A DNA stretch of 6,423 bases from Vicinamibacteria bacterium (GCA_025938035.1 JAICQE010000210.1:1-6423), one strand, 5' to 3'. Positions 1-5,924 are shown, counted from the first letter of the stretch. Translations and numbers: made by a program. The notes: generated from the letters alone by a model not told the origin.

Positions 1-120
1 CGCCATCAGCATCATGGTCGGAGACACGAGGAGGATCGCCAGCCGGGACTCCGTCCGCTGGGCGACGGACTGGCGGCGCCCCGTCAAGGGGCGCCCCGCT
101 GACGGATGGGTGGCGTTCAC
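1..120 (-). CDS. ABC sugar-transporter permease, N-terminal fragment (MalF-like position)
   Basis: This is the start of a minus-strand gene that continues beyond the left edge; 40 codons are visible. The GTG start (118-120) overlaps the TGA stop (117-119) of the solute-binding protein gene as GTGA, the arrangement expected for translational coupling. The fragment opens with about 26 polar, Arg-rich residues (including RPLTGRRQ and QRTESR), then turns hydrophobic with LAILLVSPTMMLMA at residues 27-40. This looks like a cytoplasmic tail leading into the first membrane span, as in MalF/UgpA-type sugar permeases. Its position directly after a family 1 sugar-binding lipoprotein supports an inner-membrane permease that would pair with a second permease and an ATPase outside the window. 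The assignment rests on context and the N-terminal pattern, because no permease signature motif (EAA loop) is visible in this fragment. Codons 9-16 form a strong hairpin in the mRNA, listed separately. Confidence 0.72.
   Translation of the reverse strand, partial: MNATHPSAGRPLTGRRQSVAQRTESRLAILLVSPTMMLMA
75..95 (-). repeat. 8-bp perfect inverted repeat just after the binding-protein stop
   Basis: GGCGCCCC (75-82) and GGGGCGCC (88-95) form an all-GC 8-bp stem with a 5-nt loop. It lies 21 nt downstream of the solute-binding-protein stop on the minus strand, inside codons 9-16 of the permease. There is no T run, so it does not look like an intrinsic terminator. A stem here could protect the upstream binding-protein mRNA from 3' exonucleases and slow ribosomes entering the permease gene; that role is inferred. 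Confidence 0.6.
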
Positions 121-1382
121 GGCGCGGCCCCTGCGGCAAGGCCGGAGCGTTCGAACAGTGCTTCGATCTCACGGGCGGCATCGCGAAGGGCGTCGGCGGG
201 CTCCTGCTGCCTGGTGAGCGCCCGGTGCAGCCGCACCTGCAGCAGCTCGGAGAGTTCGGTATACACCGGCGTGACCGGACGCGGGACCGCTGACTCGAGG
301 ACTCGCCGCACGTCGGCGACCGGAATCGGGAGCGCGGCAGCCAGCTCCGCTGAGTCGTAGACCGATCGTCGAGCCGGGAGCTGCGACGCGATCTGCGCCC
401 GCTCGAGCATCTGTGCCGGTTCCGTCAGAAACCGGGCGAGCGCCTCGGCGAGCTCGGGCTCGGTCGTGTGCCGGTTGACTGCGAGCTGCGCGCCTCCCAG
501 CGCGGCGGCCTGGGTGCCTCCCTCCGCCGCGGGAAAACGCGAGACGGCGATCCGTCCCGCGACCGCCGACGTCTCCGGATCCTGCAGCAGCGCCCATGCG
601 TACGGCCAGTTGCGCATGAACGGCGCCTGGCCGTTCTGGAATGCGAAGCGCACCTGTTCTTCCTGCCAGCTGAGCACCGCCTCGGGCACGATGCCGTCGA
701 TATGGATCGCGTCGCGCATGAACCTCAGGGCGCGGACCGCCGGCGGAGCATCGACCACCACACGTCCGGTGGCGTCGAGGATGGCGCCGCCGAACGCGGT
801 GAGATGCTCGAGGAATACGGTAACGAGACCTTCATAGCGCGCACCTTGCCACAGAATGCCGGAGCGAGCGCCGCCGGATGCCAGCGCCATGAGGGCGTCG
901 CGCCGAAGGTCGTCGAGCGTCGCCGGCTCGCGCTCCACGAGATCGGTGCGCCGGTACAACAGGCCGGCGTCCATGAACCAGGGCAACGCGTATAACCGTC
1001 CCCGCCAGCGGCTTGCCTCGAGCGCGGCGGAGAAGAAGTCCCCGGCATCCGCCTCGGCAACCGTGAGCGGCCTGATCCAGTCCGCGGCGGCGAACTCCGC
1101 GGTCCAGATGATGTCCAGCTGGACGACGTCCGGTTCGGGGGCGCGGGCGTTCAGCCACTGGACGTAGAGCTGATGCCGCTGATCGGCCGCATCCGGTGTG
1201 ACGCGGAGCTCCACGCGCACGTCCGGGTGGCTCGTGGCGAAGCGCGCAAGCTGCGTGCGGATGACATCGCCCTCCGCCCCGACGGCGCTGCCCGAGAACG
1301 TCAGCACCGGGCGCGGATCGCTGCCGCACGCCAGTGCGGCCGCGACGACCGCCACGGCGAGAACTGCCGGCCGGAGATTCAT
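117..1382 (-). CDS. Extracellular solute-binding lipoprotein, family 1 (sugar ABC transporter, trehalose/maltose type)
   Basis: This encodes a 421-residue binding protein that would capture a sugar outside the inner membrane and hand it to an ABC permease. The ATG at 1382 is chosen because it starts directly on a signal peptide: NLR, a hydrophobic stretch at about 5-18, then Ala-Leu-Ala-Cys with Cys19 as probable lipidation site. The lipobox is imperfect, with Ala rather than Leu/Val at -3. An in-frame ATG at 1427 would add 15 residues encoded partly by a heptad repeat, which is unlikely. Family 1 features in order are DVVQLDIIWTAEFA (85-98), LPWFMDAGLLYRR (133-145), WQGARYEGL (178-186), FQNGQAPFMRNWPYAW (248-263) and ALGGAQLAVN (294-303). 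The WQG-RYEGL and FMRNWPYAW blocks resemble trehalose/maltose-binding proteins (TMBP, ThuE, LpqY), so a disaccharide ligand is plausible but not proven. Usual length for the family is 400-440 residues. The permease gene follows with a 4-base overlap. Confidence 0.9.
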   Translation of the reverse strand: MNLRPAVLAVAVVAAALACGSDPRPVLTFSGSAVGAEGDVIRTQLARFATSHPDVRVELRVTPDAADQRHQLYVQWLNARAPEPDVVQLDIIWTAEFAAADWIRPLTVAEADAGDFFSAALEASRWRGRLYALPWFMDAGLLYRRTDLVEREPATLDDLRRDALMALASGGARSGILWQGARYEGLVTVFLEHLTAFGGAILDATGRVVVDAPPAVRALRFMRDAIHIDGIVPEAVLSWQEEQVRFAFQNGQAPFMRNWPYAWALLQDPETSAVAGRIAVSRFPAAEGGTQAAALGGAQLAVNRHTTEPELAEALARFLTEPAQMLERAQIASQLPARRSVYDSAELAAALPIPVADVRRVLESAVPRPVTPVYTELSELLQVRLHRALTRQQEPADALRDAAREIEALFERSGLAAGAAP

Positions 1383-1418
1383 GGGCCGCCCCAGTCTACG
1401 GCGGTACGATTGAAGGTT

Positions 1419-1470
1419 GTAGCTCACAGCCGGTAGCTTGTAGCCTGTAGCCTGTGGCTGGCTGACTGAC
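1419..1470 (+). repeat. Degenerate heptanucleotide tandem repeat (GTAGCCT-type) before ispDF
   Basis: Seven units in strict 7-nt phase fill the divergent gap up to the ispDF start: GTAGCTC, ACAGCCG, GTAGCTT, GTAGCCT, GTAGCCT, GTGGCTG, GCTGACT, then GAC. The two central copies are identical and divergence grows towards both ends. TAG occurs at 1420, 1434, 1441 and 1448, covering all three forward frames, while the complementary strand has no stop within a unit. The array ends in CTGAC directly before the GTG start. Its function is unknown. Confidence 0.75.
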
Positions 1471-2643
1471 GTGCGTGTCTCCGCAATCCTTGCCGCTGGC
1501 GGACGCGGCGTCCGGCTCGGCGCCGATCGTCCGAAGCAGCTCCTCGAGCTGGCCGGCCGGCCGATCCTCCAGCGCAGTCTCGACGCATTCCTCGAGAGCC
1601 CCCTCGTTCACGAGGTCGTCGTCGCCCTGCCCGGGGAGCTGATCGCGGCGCCGCCGGAGTACCTGCGCGCGGCTCGCAAGCCCGTCCACCTCGTCGAAGG
1701 TGGGGCGCGCCGTCAGGATTCCGTGGCGCGCGCGTTCGCCCGCGTCGAGGGAAGCGCGGACGTCGTGGTGATTCACGACGCTGCGCGCCCGCTCGTGAGC
1801 GGTGCGTTGATTCAGCGGGCCGTCGAAGCCGCCGTCGAGACCGGCGCGGCGATTGCCGCCGTGCGCGCGCGCGATACGATCAAGCGCGGTGATGCCAGGG
1901 GCCTCATCGCGGAGACGCTGCCGCGGGAAGAGATTTACTTGGCACAGACGCCACAGGCGTTTCGAGTCGCGGTGTTGCGCGACGCGCTTCTGCGCGGCGA
2001 TGCGGCATCCGGCGGCGATGCGACGGACGAAGCGATGCTGGCCGAGCGTGCCGGGCACCAGGTCCGCCTCGTGGAAGGCGATCCCCGCAATCTGAAGATC
2101 ACGACGGCCGAGGATCTCGCCATGGCGGAGCATCTCCTCGGTGGATTGACGGTGTCCTCGCTGCGCATCGGGAACGGCTACGACCTGCATCGGCTGGTCG
2201 ACGGACGCCCGCTCGTGCTCGGCGGCGTCACGATTCCCTTTCCGAAGGGGCTGCTCGGGCACTCGGATGCCGATGCCGTCTGCCATGCCGTGACGGACGC
2301 CGTGCTCGGGGCGGCCGGCGCCGGCGACATCGGCCGTCACTTCCCCGATACCGATGCGGCCTGGAAGAACGCGAACAGCATCGACCTGCTTCGCAGGGCG
2401 GCCGGCGTGGTCCGCGACACGGGCTACGTGGTCGTCAACGTCGACGTCACGGTCGTCGCCCAGCAGCCCAGACTGGCGCCTCACGTGGACGCCATGCGGG
2501 CGAACGTGGCTGCGGCGCTCGGCTGCGCGGTGTCACAAGTCAGTGTGAAGGGAAAAACAAATGAAGGCGTGGACTCCATCGGCGCCGGCGAGTCGATTGC
2601 CGCGTATGCGTCGGCCCTGCTTCAACGTATCGCTAACCCCTGA
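1471..2643 (+). CDS. ispDF: Bifunctional IspD-IspF: MEP cytidylyltransferase / MEcPP synthase
   Basis: A fusion of two non-consecutive steps of the cytosolic MEP isoprenoid pathway. IspD (about residues 1-225) joins CTP and methylerythritol 4-phosphate to give CDP-ME. IspF (about 231-390) cyclises CDP-ME 2-phosphate to MEcPP and releases CMP. IspD shows the nucleotide-binding [13 protein letters not shown] (5-17) with Arg15 and Lys22, IHDAARP (101-107), TPQAFR (160-165) and NLKITT (207-212) with Lys209, which aligns with catalytic E. coli Lys213. IspF shows GYDLH with metal ligands Asp238 and His240, GHSDADAV (263-270), His272 (equivalent of E. coli His42), [11 protein letters not shown] (285-295) and [15 protein letters not shown] (360-374). 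Its 390 residues are normal for an IspDF fusion. The GTG at 1471 is chosen because residue 3 onward matches the IspD N-terminus at once. No Shine-Dalgarno is evident. The intermediate step needs IspE, which is not in the window. Confidence 0.97.
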   Translation: MRVSAILAAGGRGVRLGADRPKQLLELAGRPILQRSLDAFLESPLVHEVVVALPGELIAAPPEYLRAARKPVHLVEGGARRQDSVARAFARVEGSADVVVIHDAARPLVSGALIQRAVEAAVETGAAIAAVRARDTIKRGDARGLIAETLPREEIYLAQTPQAFRVAVLRDALLRGDAASGGDATDEAMLAERAGHQVRLVEGDPRNLKITTAEDLAMAEHLLGGLTVSSLRIGNGYDLHRLVDGRPLVLGGVTIPFPKGLLGHSDADAVCHAVTDAVLGAAGAGDIGRHFPDTDAAWKNANSIDLLRRAAGVVRDTGYVVVNVDVTVVAQQPRLAPHVDAMRANVAAALGCAVSQVSVKGKTNEGVDSIGAGESIAAYASALLQRIANP

Positions 2644-2672
2644 CTTCTGACTTCTGACTTCTGACTTCTGAC
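2641..2672 (+). repeat. Perfect TGACTTC heptanucleotide repeat filling the ispDF-gltX gap
   Basis: Four perfect TGACTTC units (2641-2668) plus TGAC (2669-2672). The first TGA is the ispDF stop codon and the array ends exactly where the gltX GTG start begins, so the repeat is the entire junction. Because 7 is not a multiple of 3, the TGAs at 2641, 2648 and 2655 fall in all three frames. The reverse strand (GAAGTCA) has no stops. There is no purine-rich ribosome-binding site in the array, so it may be a neutral expansion or have a role at the junction. Function unknown. Confidence 0.95.
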
Positions 2673-4172
2673 GTGAGACTCCGATTCGCCCCCAGCCCCA
2701 CCGGCCAACTCCACGTCGGCAACGCGCGAACGGCGCTCTTCAACTGGCTGCTCGCCCGCGGCAGCGGCGGGACGTTCATCGTGCGGATCGAGGATACGGA
2801 TGCCGAGCGTTCGACGCGCGAGTCGGAGCGGGCGATTCTCGAGGATCTGCGATGGATGGGGCTGACGTGGACCGAAGGGGTGGAGGCCGGTGGGGATCGT
2901 GGCCCCTACCGTCAGTCGGAGCGGCTTCACATCTATCGCGCGCATGCGGGGGAGCTCATGGCCGCTGGCCATGCGTATCACTGCTTCTGTTCGACCGAGC
3001 AGCTCGAAGCCGACCGGCGGGCCGCGCTGGGCGCAGGCCGTCCTCCGAAGTACGCAGGACGCTGCCGGGACATCCCAAGGGACGTTGCACGCCGCCGCGT
3101 GGACGGCGGCGAGAAGGCCGTCATCCGCCTGCGGGTCCCCGAGGATCGCACGGTTCTCTTCGAGGACATCGTGCGCGGTGAGGTCGCGTTCGACACCGAC
3201 GTCATCGGCGACCCGGTGCTGCTGCGTTCCGACGGCATCCCCGCGTACAACTTCGCGGTGGTCGTCGACGATGCCCTGATGCAGATCACGCACGTGATCC
3301 GGGGAGAGGATCACATCTCGAACACGCCGCGGCAGATTCTGCTCTACGAGGCGTTCGGCTGGCGGCCGCCGACGTTTGCCCACGTCTCGCTGGTGATGGG
3401 ACCCGATCACGCACCGTTGTCGAAGCGGCACGGCGCGACGTCGGTCGCCGAGTTCCGCGCGCGCGGGTACCTGCCCGAAGCGCTCACGAACTATCTGGCG
3501 CTAATCGGCTGGTCACCGGGCGGGAACGAAGAGCTGCTGCCGATTGAGGAGCTGGCGAGGCGATTCCGGCTCGAGGACGTCGGTCACAGCGCGGGCGTCT
3601 TCGACGTCGAGAAGCTCGCGTGGGTGAATCGTCACTATCTGAAGGCAGCGGCTCCGGCCCGGCTTGCCAGCCTCGCCGTGCCGTACCTGCAGCGGGAGGG
3701 CTGGATTGCCGGGCTCACTGGCGCGGATCTCGAGTTCCTGGCGTTCGCCGTCGCTCCCGCTGCGGCATCGGTCGATCGGCTGGAGCAGATCCCCGGCCGG
3801 CTTCGATTCCTTTTCGACTATTCGGCCCAGCGTGCCCTCGCGCAGCCGCACGTTCGCGCTGAAGCGGCCGCCTCGTCGGCCGTCGTCGAGGCGCTTGCCG
3901 CTGAACTCGAGAGTGCGGCGCCGATGCTCGACCGCGATGCCTTTCGAGCGGTCGCCGCGAGGGTCCGAGAGCGCAGCGGCCAGAAGGGGAAGGCGCTCCT
4001 TCACCCGATTCGGGTCGTGCTCACCGGCGAACCCGAAGGGCTGGAGCTCGACGTAGCGGTGCCGGCCATCGAGCGCGGCGCGCGGCTGGCGGAATCCGGC
4101 CTTCGACGGATCATCGCCGCGCGCGAGCGCGCGGCTGAGTTCGCGTCGCGTCTGCGCACTCCGATAAACTGA
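2673..4172 (+). CDS. gltX: Glutamyl-tRNA synthetase (class I)
   Basis: Cytoplasmic enzyme that activates glutamate with ATP and loads it on tRNA-Glu. At 499 residues it is a usual bacterial GluRS length. The catalytic fold begins at once with RFAPSPTGQLHVGNARTAL: HVGN (14-17) is the HIGH-type ATP-binding motif. FIVRIEDTD (35-43), DGIPAYNFAVVVDD (187-200) and HVIRGEDHISNTPRQ (207-221) are GluRS blocks. PLSKRHGA (248-255) is the KMSKS motif. Cys104, Cys106, Tyr127 and Cys131 match the zinc-binding pattern CxC...YxxxC of E. coli-type GluRS. The C-terminal half (about 330-499) is the helical anticodon-binding region with GQKGKALLHPIRVVLTG-like sequence near the end. The GTG start is set by the conserved N-terminus. 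Whether it also charges tRNA-Gln (non-discriminating type) cannot be read from these motifs; finding or lacking glnS and gatCAB elsewhere would help decide. It follows ispDF across a repeat and probably shares its transcript. Confidence 0.97.
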   Translation: MRLRFAPSPTGQLHVGNARTALFNWLLARGSGGTFIVRIEDTDAERSTRESERAILEDLRWMGLTWTEGVEAGGDRGPYRQSERLHIYRAHAGELMAAGHAYHCFCSTEQLEADRRAALGAGRPPKYAGRCRDIPRDVARRRVDGGEKAVIRLRVPEDRTVLFEDIVRGEVAFDTDVIGDPVLLRSDGIPAYNFAVVVDDALMQITHVIRGEDHISNTPRQILLYEAFGWRPPTFAHVSLVMGPDHAPLSKRHGATSVAEFRARGYLPEALTNYLALIGWSPGGNEELLPIEELARRFRLEDVGHSAGVFDVEKLAWVNRHYLKAAAPARLASLAVPYLQREGWIAGLTGADLEFLAFAVAPAAASVDRLEQIPGRLRFLFDYSAQRALAQPHVRAEAAASSAVVEALAAELESAAPMLDRDAFRAVAARVRERSGQKGKALLHPIRVVLTGEPEGLELDVAVPAIERGARLAESGLRRIIAARERAAEFASRLRTPIN

Positions 4173-4262
4173 ATGAACCCCCTGCTCGTGCGGCCCGCTT
4201 CTCCTCCTGGCCTGCGCGGTCAACTGAACGATCCGGACCGGCGTCTGGGCGGCAGGCCGTGA
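4173..4262 (+). CDS. Possible 29-residue small ORF between gltX and rlmB
   Basis: An ATG begins on the base after the gltX TGA stop, and the frame stays open for 29 codons, ending in a TGA that overlaps the rlmB GTG start as GTGA. The peptide would be Pro/Arg/Gly-rich (MNPLLVRPASPPGLRGQLND, then PDRRLGGRP), with no signal peptide, membrane span or recognised domain. Exact abutment at both ends suggests it could act as a coupling cistron that carries ribosomes from gltX to rlmB. Chance is equally plausible, since GC-rich DNA leaves short frames open and no Shine-Dalgarno is seen. It is not recognised as a known gene. Confidence 0.25.
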   Translation: MNPLLVRPASPPGLRGQLNDPDRRLGGRP

Positions 4263-5011
4263 TCGTCTACGGCATCAACCCCGTGCTCGAAGCGCTCCGC
4301 GCCGGGCGGGTCAAGGTGTTGCGCGTCGGCGATCGAGGCGGAGATCGGCTGCGCGAGCTGCTGGCCCTTGCGTCGCAGCGGGGTGTGCGCGTCGAGCGGG
4401 TTCCGGCGAACGTGCTCGCGCGGATGGCGCCGGGCGGCGTTCATCAAGGCGTCGTCGCCGACGTCGACGATGCGTCAAGGGATTTCAGTGTCGCCGAGCT
4501 GGTGCACGGCGCGGCGGACGTTCCTCTGATCGTCGTGCTCGACGGGATCGAGGATCCGCACAACCTTGGCGCGATCCTCCGGACGGCGGACGCGGCGGGG
4601 GCCGACGGCGTCGTGGTGCAGAGCCGGCGTTCCGCGTCGTTTGGCGGCGCAGCCGCGAAGGCGTCGGCGGGCGCGGTGGCCCACGTGAGGATCGCGGAGG
4701 TCGTCAACATCGCGCGCGCGATCGAGGAACTGAAGGACGGCGGCGTCTGGACGATTGGTCTGGCCGGCGAGGGGACGACGGCTTACGACGCGATCGATTT
4801 CACCATGCCGTGCGCGATTGTGCTCGGCGCGGAAGGGACAGGGCTTCGCCGGCTGGTACGGGAACGGTGCGACTACCTGGCCGCGATTCCGATGCGCGGG
4901 CACGTCGGGAGTCTGAACGTATCGGTGGCGGCTGGAATCGTGCTGTTCGAAGTGGTCCGGCAGCGGCGCCGAAGGGAAACTCGGGTCACGCCTGTGGAGG
5001 GATCGCCCTAG
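4259..5011 (+). CDS. rlmB: TrmH/SpoU-family 23S rRNA (guanosine-2'-O-)-methyltransferase RlmB
   Basis: SAM-dependent 2'-O-ribose methyltransferase of the SPOUT (trefoil knot) class; RlmB modifies G2251 in the P loop of 23S rRNA. At 250 residues it has the usual length. The N-terminal substrate-binding domain (about 1-75) starts VYGINPVLEALRAGRVKVL and includes APGGVHQGVVA (57-67). The catalytic domain has motif 1 LDGIEDPHNLGAILRTADAAGADGV (94-118) with Asn102 and catalytic-type Arg108, motif 2 IVLGAEGTGLRRLV (187-200), and motif 3 IPMRGHVGSLNVSVAAGI (210-227), which form the knot and SAM pocket. The order and wording closely follow E. coli RlmB (DPHNLGA, GAEG, SLNVSVA), which favours RlmB over other TrmH-family members. 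The GTG start gives the conserved N-terminus. The last 15 residues are basic and less conserved. It lies 86 nt after gltX and upstream of the tRNA-tuf operon. Confidence 0.93.
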   Translation: MIVYGINPVLEALRAGRVKVLRVGDRGGDRLRELLALASQRGVRVERVPANVLARMAPGGVHQGVVADVDDASRDFSVAELVHGAADVPLIVVLDGIEDPHNLGAILRTADAAGADGVVVQSRRSASFGGAAAKASAGAVAHVRIAEVVNIARAIEELKDGGVWTIGLAGEGTTAYDAIDFTMPCAIVLGAEGTGLRRLVRERCDYLAAIPMRGHVGSLNVSVAAGIVLFEVVRQRRRRETRVTPVEGSP

Positions 5012-5098
5012 ACGACAGCGTTAAATGGTTGAGGTGACGGGGTTTTGGGCATGTCGGCCGCCTCGCGGGCCGGCCCGGGATACGACGCGCCGCTCTCC

Positions 5099-5128
5099 TT
5101 GCTCCGGTGGCACGGGAAGTGCTATTAT
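5099..5128 (+). promoter_or_regulatory. Putative sigma70-type promoter of the tRNA-tuf operon
   Basis: TATTAT at 5123-5128 is a good -10 hexamer (5 of 6 to TATAAT) in otherwise GC-rich DNA. TTGCTC at 5099-5104 is a weak -35 (TTG conserved) at 18-bp spacing. A start about 7 nt past the -10 would fall near 5135, giving a leader of only about 8 nt before the tRNA-Thr at 5143. The 131-nt gap from rlmB shows no terminator; CGGCC/GGCCG (5055-5059/5068-5072) can pair but has no T run. Confidence 0.6.
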
Positions 5129-5142
5129 CTGCTCTTTGTCTG

Positions 5143-5219
5143 GCTGGCGTAGCTCAGTCCGGTAGAGCAGCTGATTTGTAATCAGCCGGTCGGGGGTTCA
5201 AATCCCTCCGCCAGCTCCA
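5143..5219 (+). tRNA. tRNA-Thr (anticodon TGT, reads ACA)
   Basis: A complete cloverleaf. The acceptor strand GCTGGCG pairs with CGCCAGC, the D stem is GCTC/GAGC, and the anticodon stem is GCTGA/TCAGC around loop TTTGTAA. Anticodon TGT lies at 5177-5179. The T arm has TTCAAAT. The discriminator base is T (5216) and CCA (5217-5219) is encoded. It is the first gene of the operon and the positional equivalent of E. coli thrU. It is followed by an imperfect stem (TCGGGCG 5220-5226 with CGCCCCGA 5238-5245, one bulge). The rest of the 187-nt spacer to the next tRNA shows no gene. Confidence 0.97.
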
Positions 5220-5406
5220 TCGGGCGACATCCGGAGGCGCCCCGAAACGGCGATTCCGGAACCCGGTCGACAGGTTCTCGCGCAGGATACGCGTCGAACA
5301 CACTGATTCCAATACAGCCAACTGACGCTCGGGGAAGGGGTAGCAGGGACGGCTGTCCGCGTCCGTGCACAAGTGAATCACGAGCGGCCAGAGCGTGAAG
5401 AGATTC

Positions 5407-5493
5407 GGGGAGGTGGCGGAGCGGTCAATCGCAGCAGACTGTAAATCTGCCGCCCTAGTGGCTACGGAGGTTCGAACCCTCCCCTCCCCACCA
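5407..5493 (+). tRNA. tRNA-Tyr (anticodon GTA)
   Basis: An 87-nt class II tRNA. The acceptor strand GGGGAGG pairs with CCTCCCC. The D stem is GCG/CGC with an AGCGGTCAAT-type loop. The anticodon stem is GCAGA/TCTGC around CTGTAAA, with anticodon GTA at 5441-5443. A long variable arm (5451-5465) with a GCC/GGC stem is typical of bacterial tRNA-Tyr. The T arm is GGAGG-TTCGAAC-CCTCC. The discriminator is A and CCA is encoded (5491-5493). It is the positional equivalent of E. coli tyrU. Confidence 0.97.
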
Positions 5494-5541
5494 AAACCTC
5501 TCAGCCGCGTGGCATGACAGGGGCTGCGCCGGTTTTGGTGG
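5488..5541 (+). repeat. 11-bp perfect inverted repeat pairing the tRNA-Tyr 3' end with its trailer
   Basis: CCACCAAAACC (5488-5498), which includes the last acceptor bases, discriminator and CCA of tRNA-Tyr, is the exact complement of GGTTTTGGTGG (5531-5541). An inner CAGCC/GGCTG (5502-5506/5522-5526) can extend the fold. The stem would hide the mature 3' end in the precursor and compete with the acceptor stem. No T run follows directly in terminator fashion. Confidence 0.7.
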
Positions 5542-5558
5542 TTTTGTCTGTTTTGGCG
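5532..5558 (+). repeat. Three 9-nt GTTTTG-containing units in the Tyr-Gly spacer
   Basis: GTTTTGGTG, GTTTTGTCT and GTTTTGGCG follow in exact 9-nt phase; the first and third differ at one base. This is an AT-rich island in GC-rich DNA. The first unit supplies part of the strand that pairs with the tRNA-Tyr 3' end. It is followed at once by GGCGGC-AA-GCCGCC (5555-5568). Confidence 0.6.
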
Positions 5559-5568
5559 GCAAGCCGCC
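5555..5568 (+). repeat. Small palindrome in the Tyr-Gly spacer
   Basis: GGCGGC (5555-5560) and GCCGCC (5563-5568) are exact complements around AA. As RNA this would fold with a CAAG tetraloop and 5 bp. It is preceded, not followed, by a T run on the plus strand, so it is not a plus-strand terminator. Confidence 0.5.
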
Positions 5569-5650
5569 CGTCGCGCGGTGCGGTAGTTCCTGGGCGTTGG
5601 CTTGTTGCCGCGGCGTGAGAGAGCGTTGCTGAGTGCTTTTCGGGGGGCTT

Positions 5651-5680
5651 GCCCGCCGGAGCGCGAAGCGCGAAGGCGGG
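5651..5680 (+). repeat. REP-like palindrome ending in the tRNA-Gly acceptor strand
   Basis: CCCGCC (5652-5657) pairs with GGCGGG (5675-5680), enclosing GCGC-GAA-GCGC (5661-5671). The right arm includes the first five bases of tRNA-Gly (GCGGG), so the leader can pair with the acceptor 5' strand. Its first 15 bases recur with one mismatch at 5757-5771, on the other side of the tRNA. Confidence 0.6.
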
Positions 5681-5750
5681 AGTAACTCAGTGGTAGAGTC
5701 ACAGCCTTCCAAGCTGTTGGTCGCGGGTTCGATCCCCGTCTCCCGCTCCA
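5676..5750 (+). tRNA. tRNA-Gly (anticodon TCC, reads GGA/GGG)
   Basis: The acceptor strand GCGGGAG pairs with CTCCCGC and the D stem is ACTC/GAGT. The anticodon stem is ACAGC/GCTGT around CTTCCAA, with anticodon TCC at 5708-5710. The T arm is GCGGG-TTCGATC-CCCGT. The discriminator is T and CCA is encoded (5748-5750). It is the positional equivalent of E. coli glyT. Both flanks carry inverted repeats that can pair with its ends. Confidence 0.97.
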
Positions 5751-5804
5751 TCCTTCGCCCACCGGAGCGCGCGGCATTCAGGCGCGGCGGTGGGCTTCGG
5801 ATGG
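5748..5804 (+). repeat. Long imperfect hairpin starting at the tRNA-Gly CCA
   Basis: CCATCC (5748-5753) pairs with GGATGG (5799-5804) and CCCACCG (5758-5764) with CGGTGGG (5788-5794). These 13 bp are separated by a 4x4 internal loop (TTCG opposite CTTC). The outer stem begins with the encoded CCA of tRNA-Gly. The left arm contains the copy (5757-5771) of the 15-mer found upstream of the tRNA at 5651-5665. Confidence 0.65.
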
Positions 5805-5870
5805 CAAGCCACTGAACGACGACGAGAATGACGCCGCTCGGCGAGCCTCCAGGCGAGAACGCCGATTCGG

Positions 5871-5924
5871 GAAGGCCGACTTGTCGGCCGTAGCGGCGAG
5901 TCGGCGAAGAGGCAAGCCGCGAAG

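Noticed and set aside
468..995. 175-codon plus-strand frame opposite the binding-protein gene
   Set aside because: The minus strand encodes a well-supported family 1 binding protein with lipoprotein signal; this frame is its shadow.
1383..1427. Upstream ATG giving a 15-residue longer binding protein
   Set aside because: The extension would be partly encoded by the heptad repeat and would bury the signal peptide; the ATG at 1382 places the signal sequence at the N-terminus.
1410..1439. Possible promoter for ispDF (TTGAAG, then TAGCTT after 18 nt)
   Set aside because: The -10 matches only 3 of 6 and lies within the heptad repeat, so it cannot be separated from chance.
1396..2484. 362-codon minus-strand frame opposite ispDF
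   Set aside because: ispDF matches known enzymes along its full length on the plus strand. The antisense frame has no domain, is rich in Arg/Asp/His typical of GC-rich shadow frames, and reads the stop-free strand of the heptad repeat at its end.
2622..3431. 269-codon minus-strand frame opposite gltX
   Set aside because: Shadow of gltX. Its C-terminus ([10 protein letters not shown]) is only the translation of the reverse strand of the TGACTTC repeat.
3513..4223. 236-codon minus-strand frame opposite the gltX C-terminal half
   Set aside because: No recognisable domain; it lies opposite a complete and convincing gltX.
5055..5076. Candidate terminator after rlmB (CGGCC/GGCCG)
   Set aside because: Only a 5-bp stem with an 8-nt loop and no T run; such pairs are common in GC-rich DNA.
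5154..5777. Long minus-strand reading frame across three tRNA genes
   Set aside because: It is antisense to tRNA-Thr, tRNA-Tyr and tRNA-Gly. Peptides such as RRDLNPRPADYKSAALPD are familiar spurious products of antisense tRNA sequence, not real proteins.
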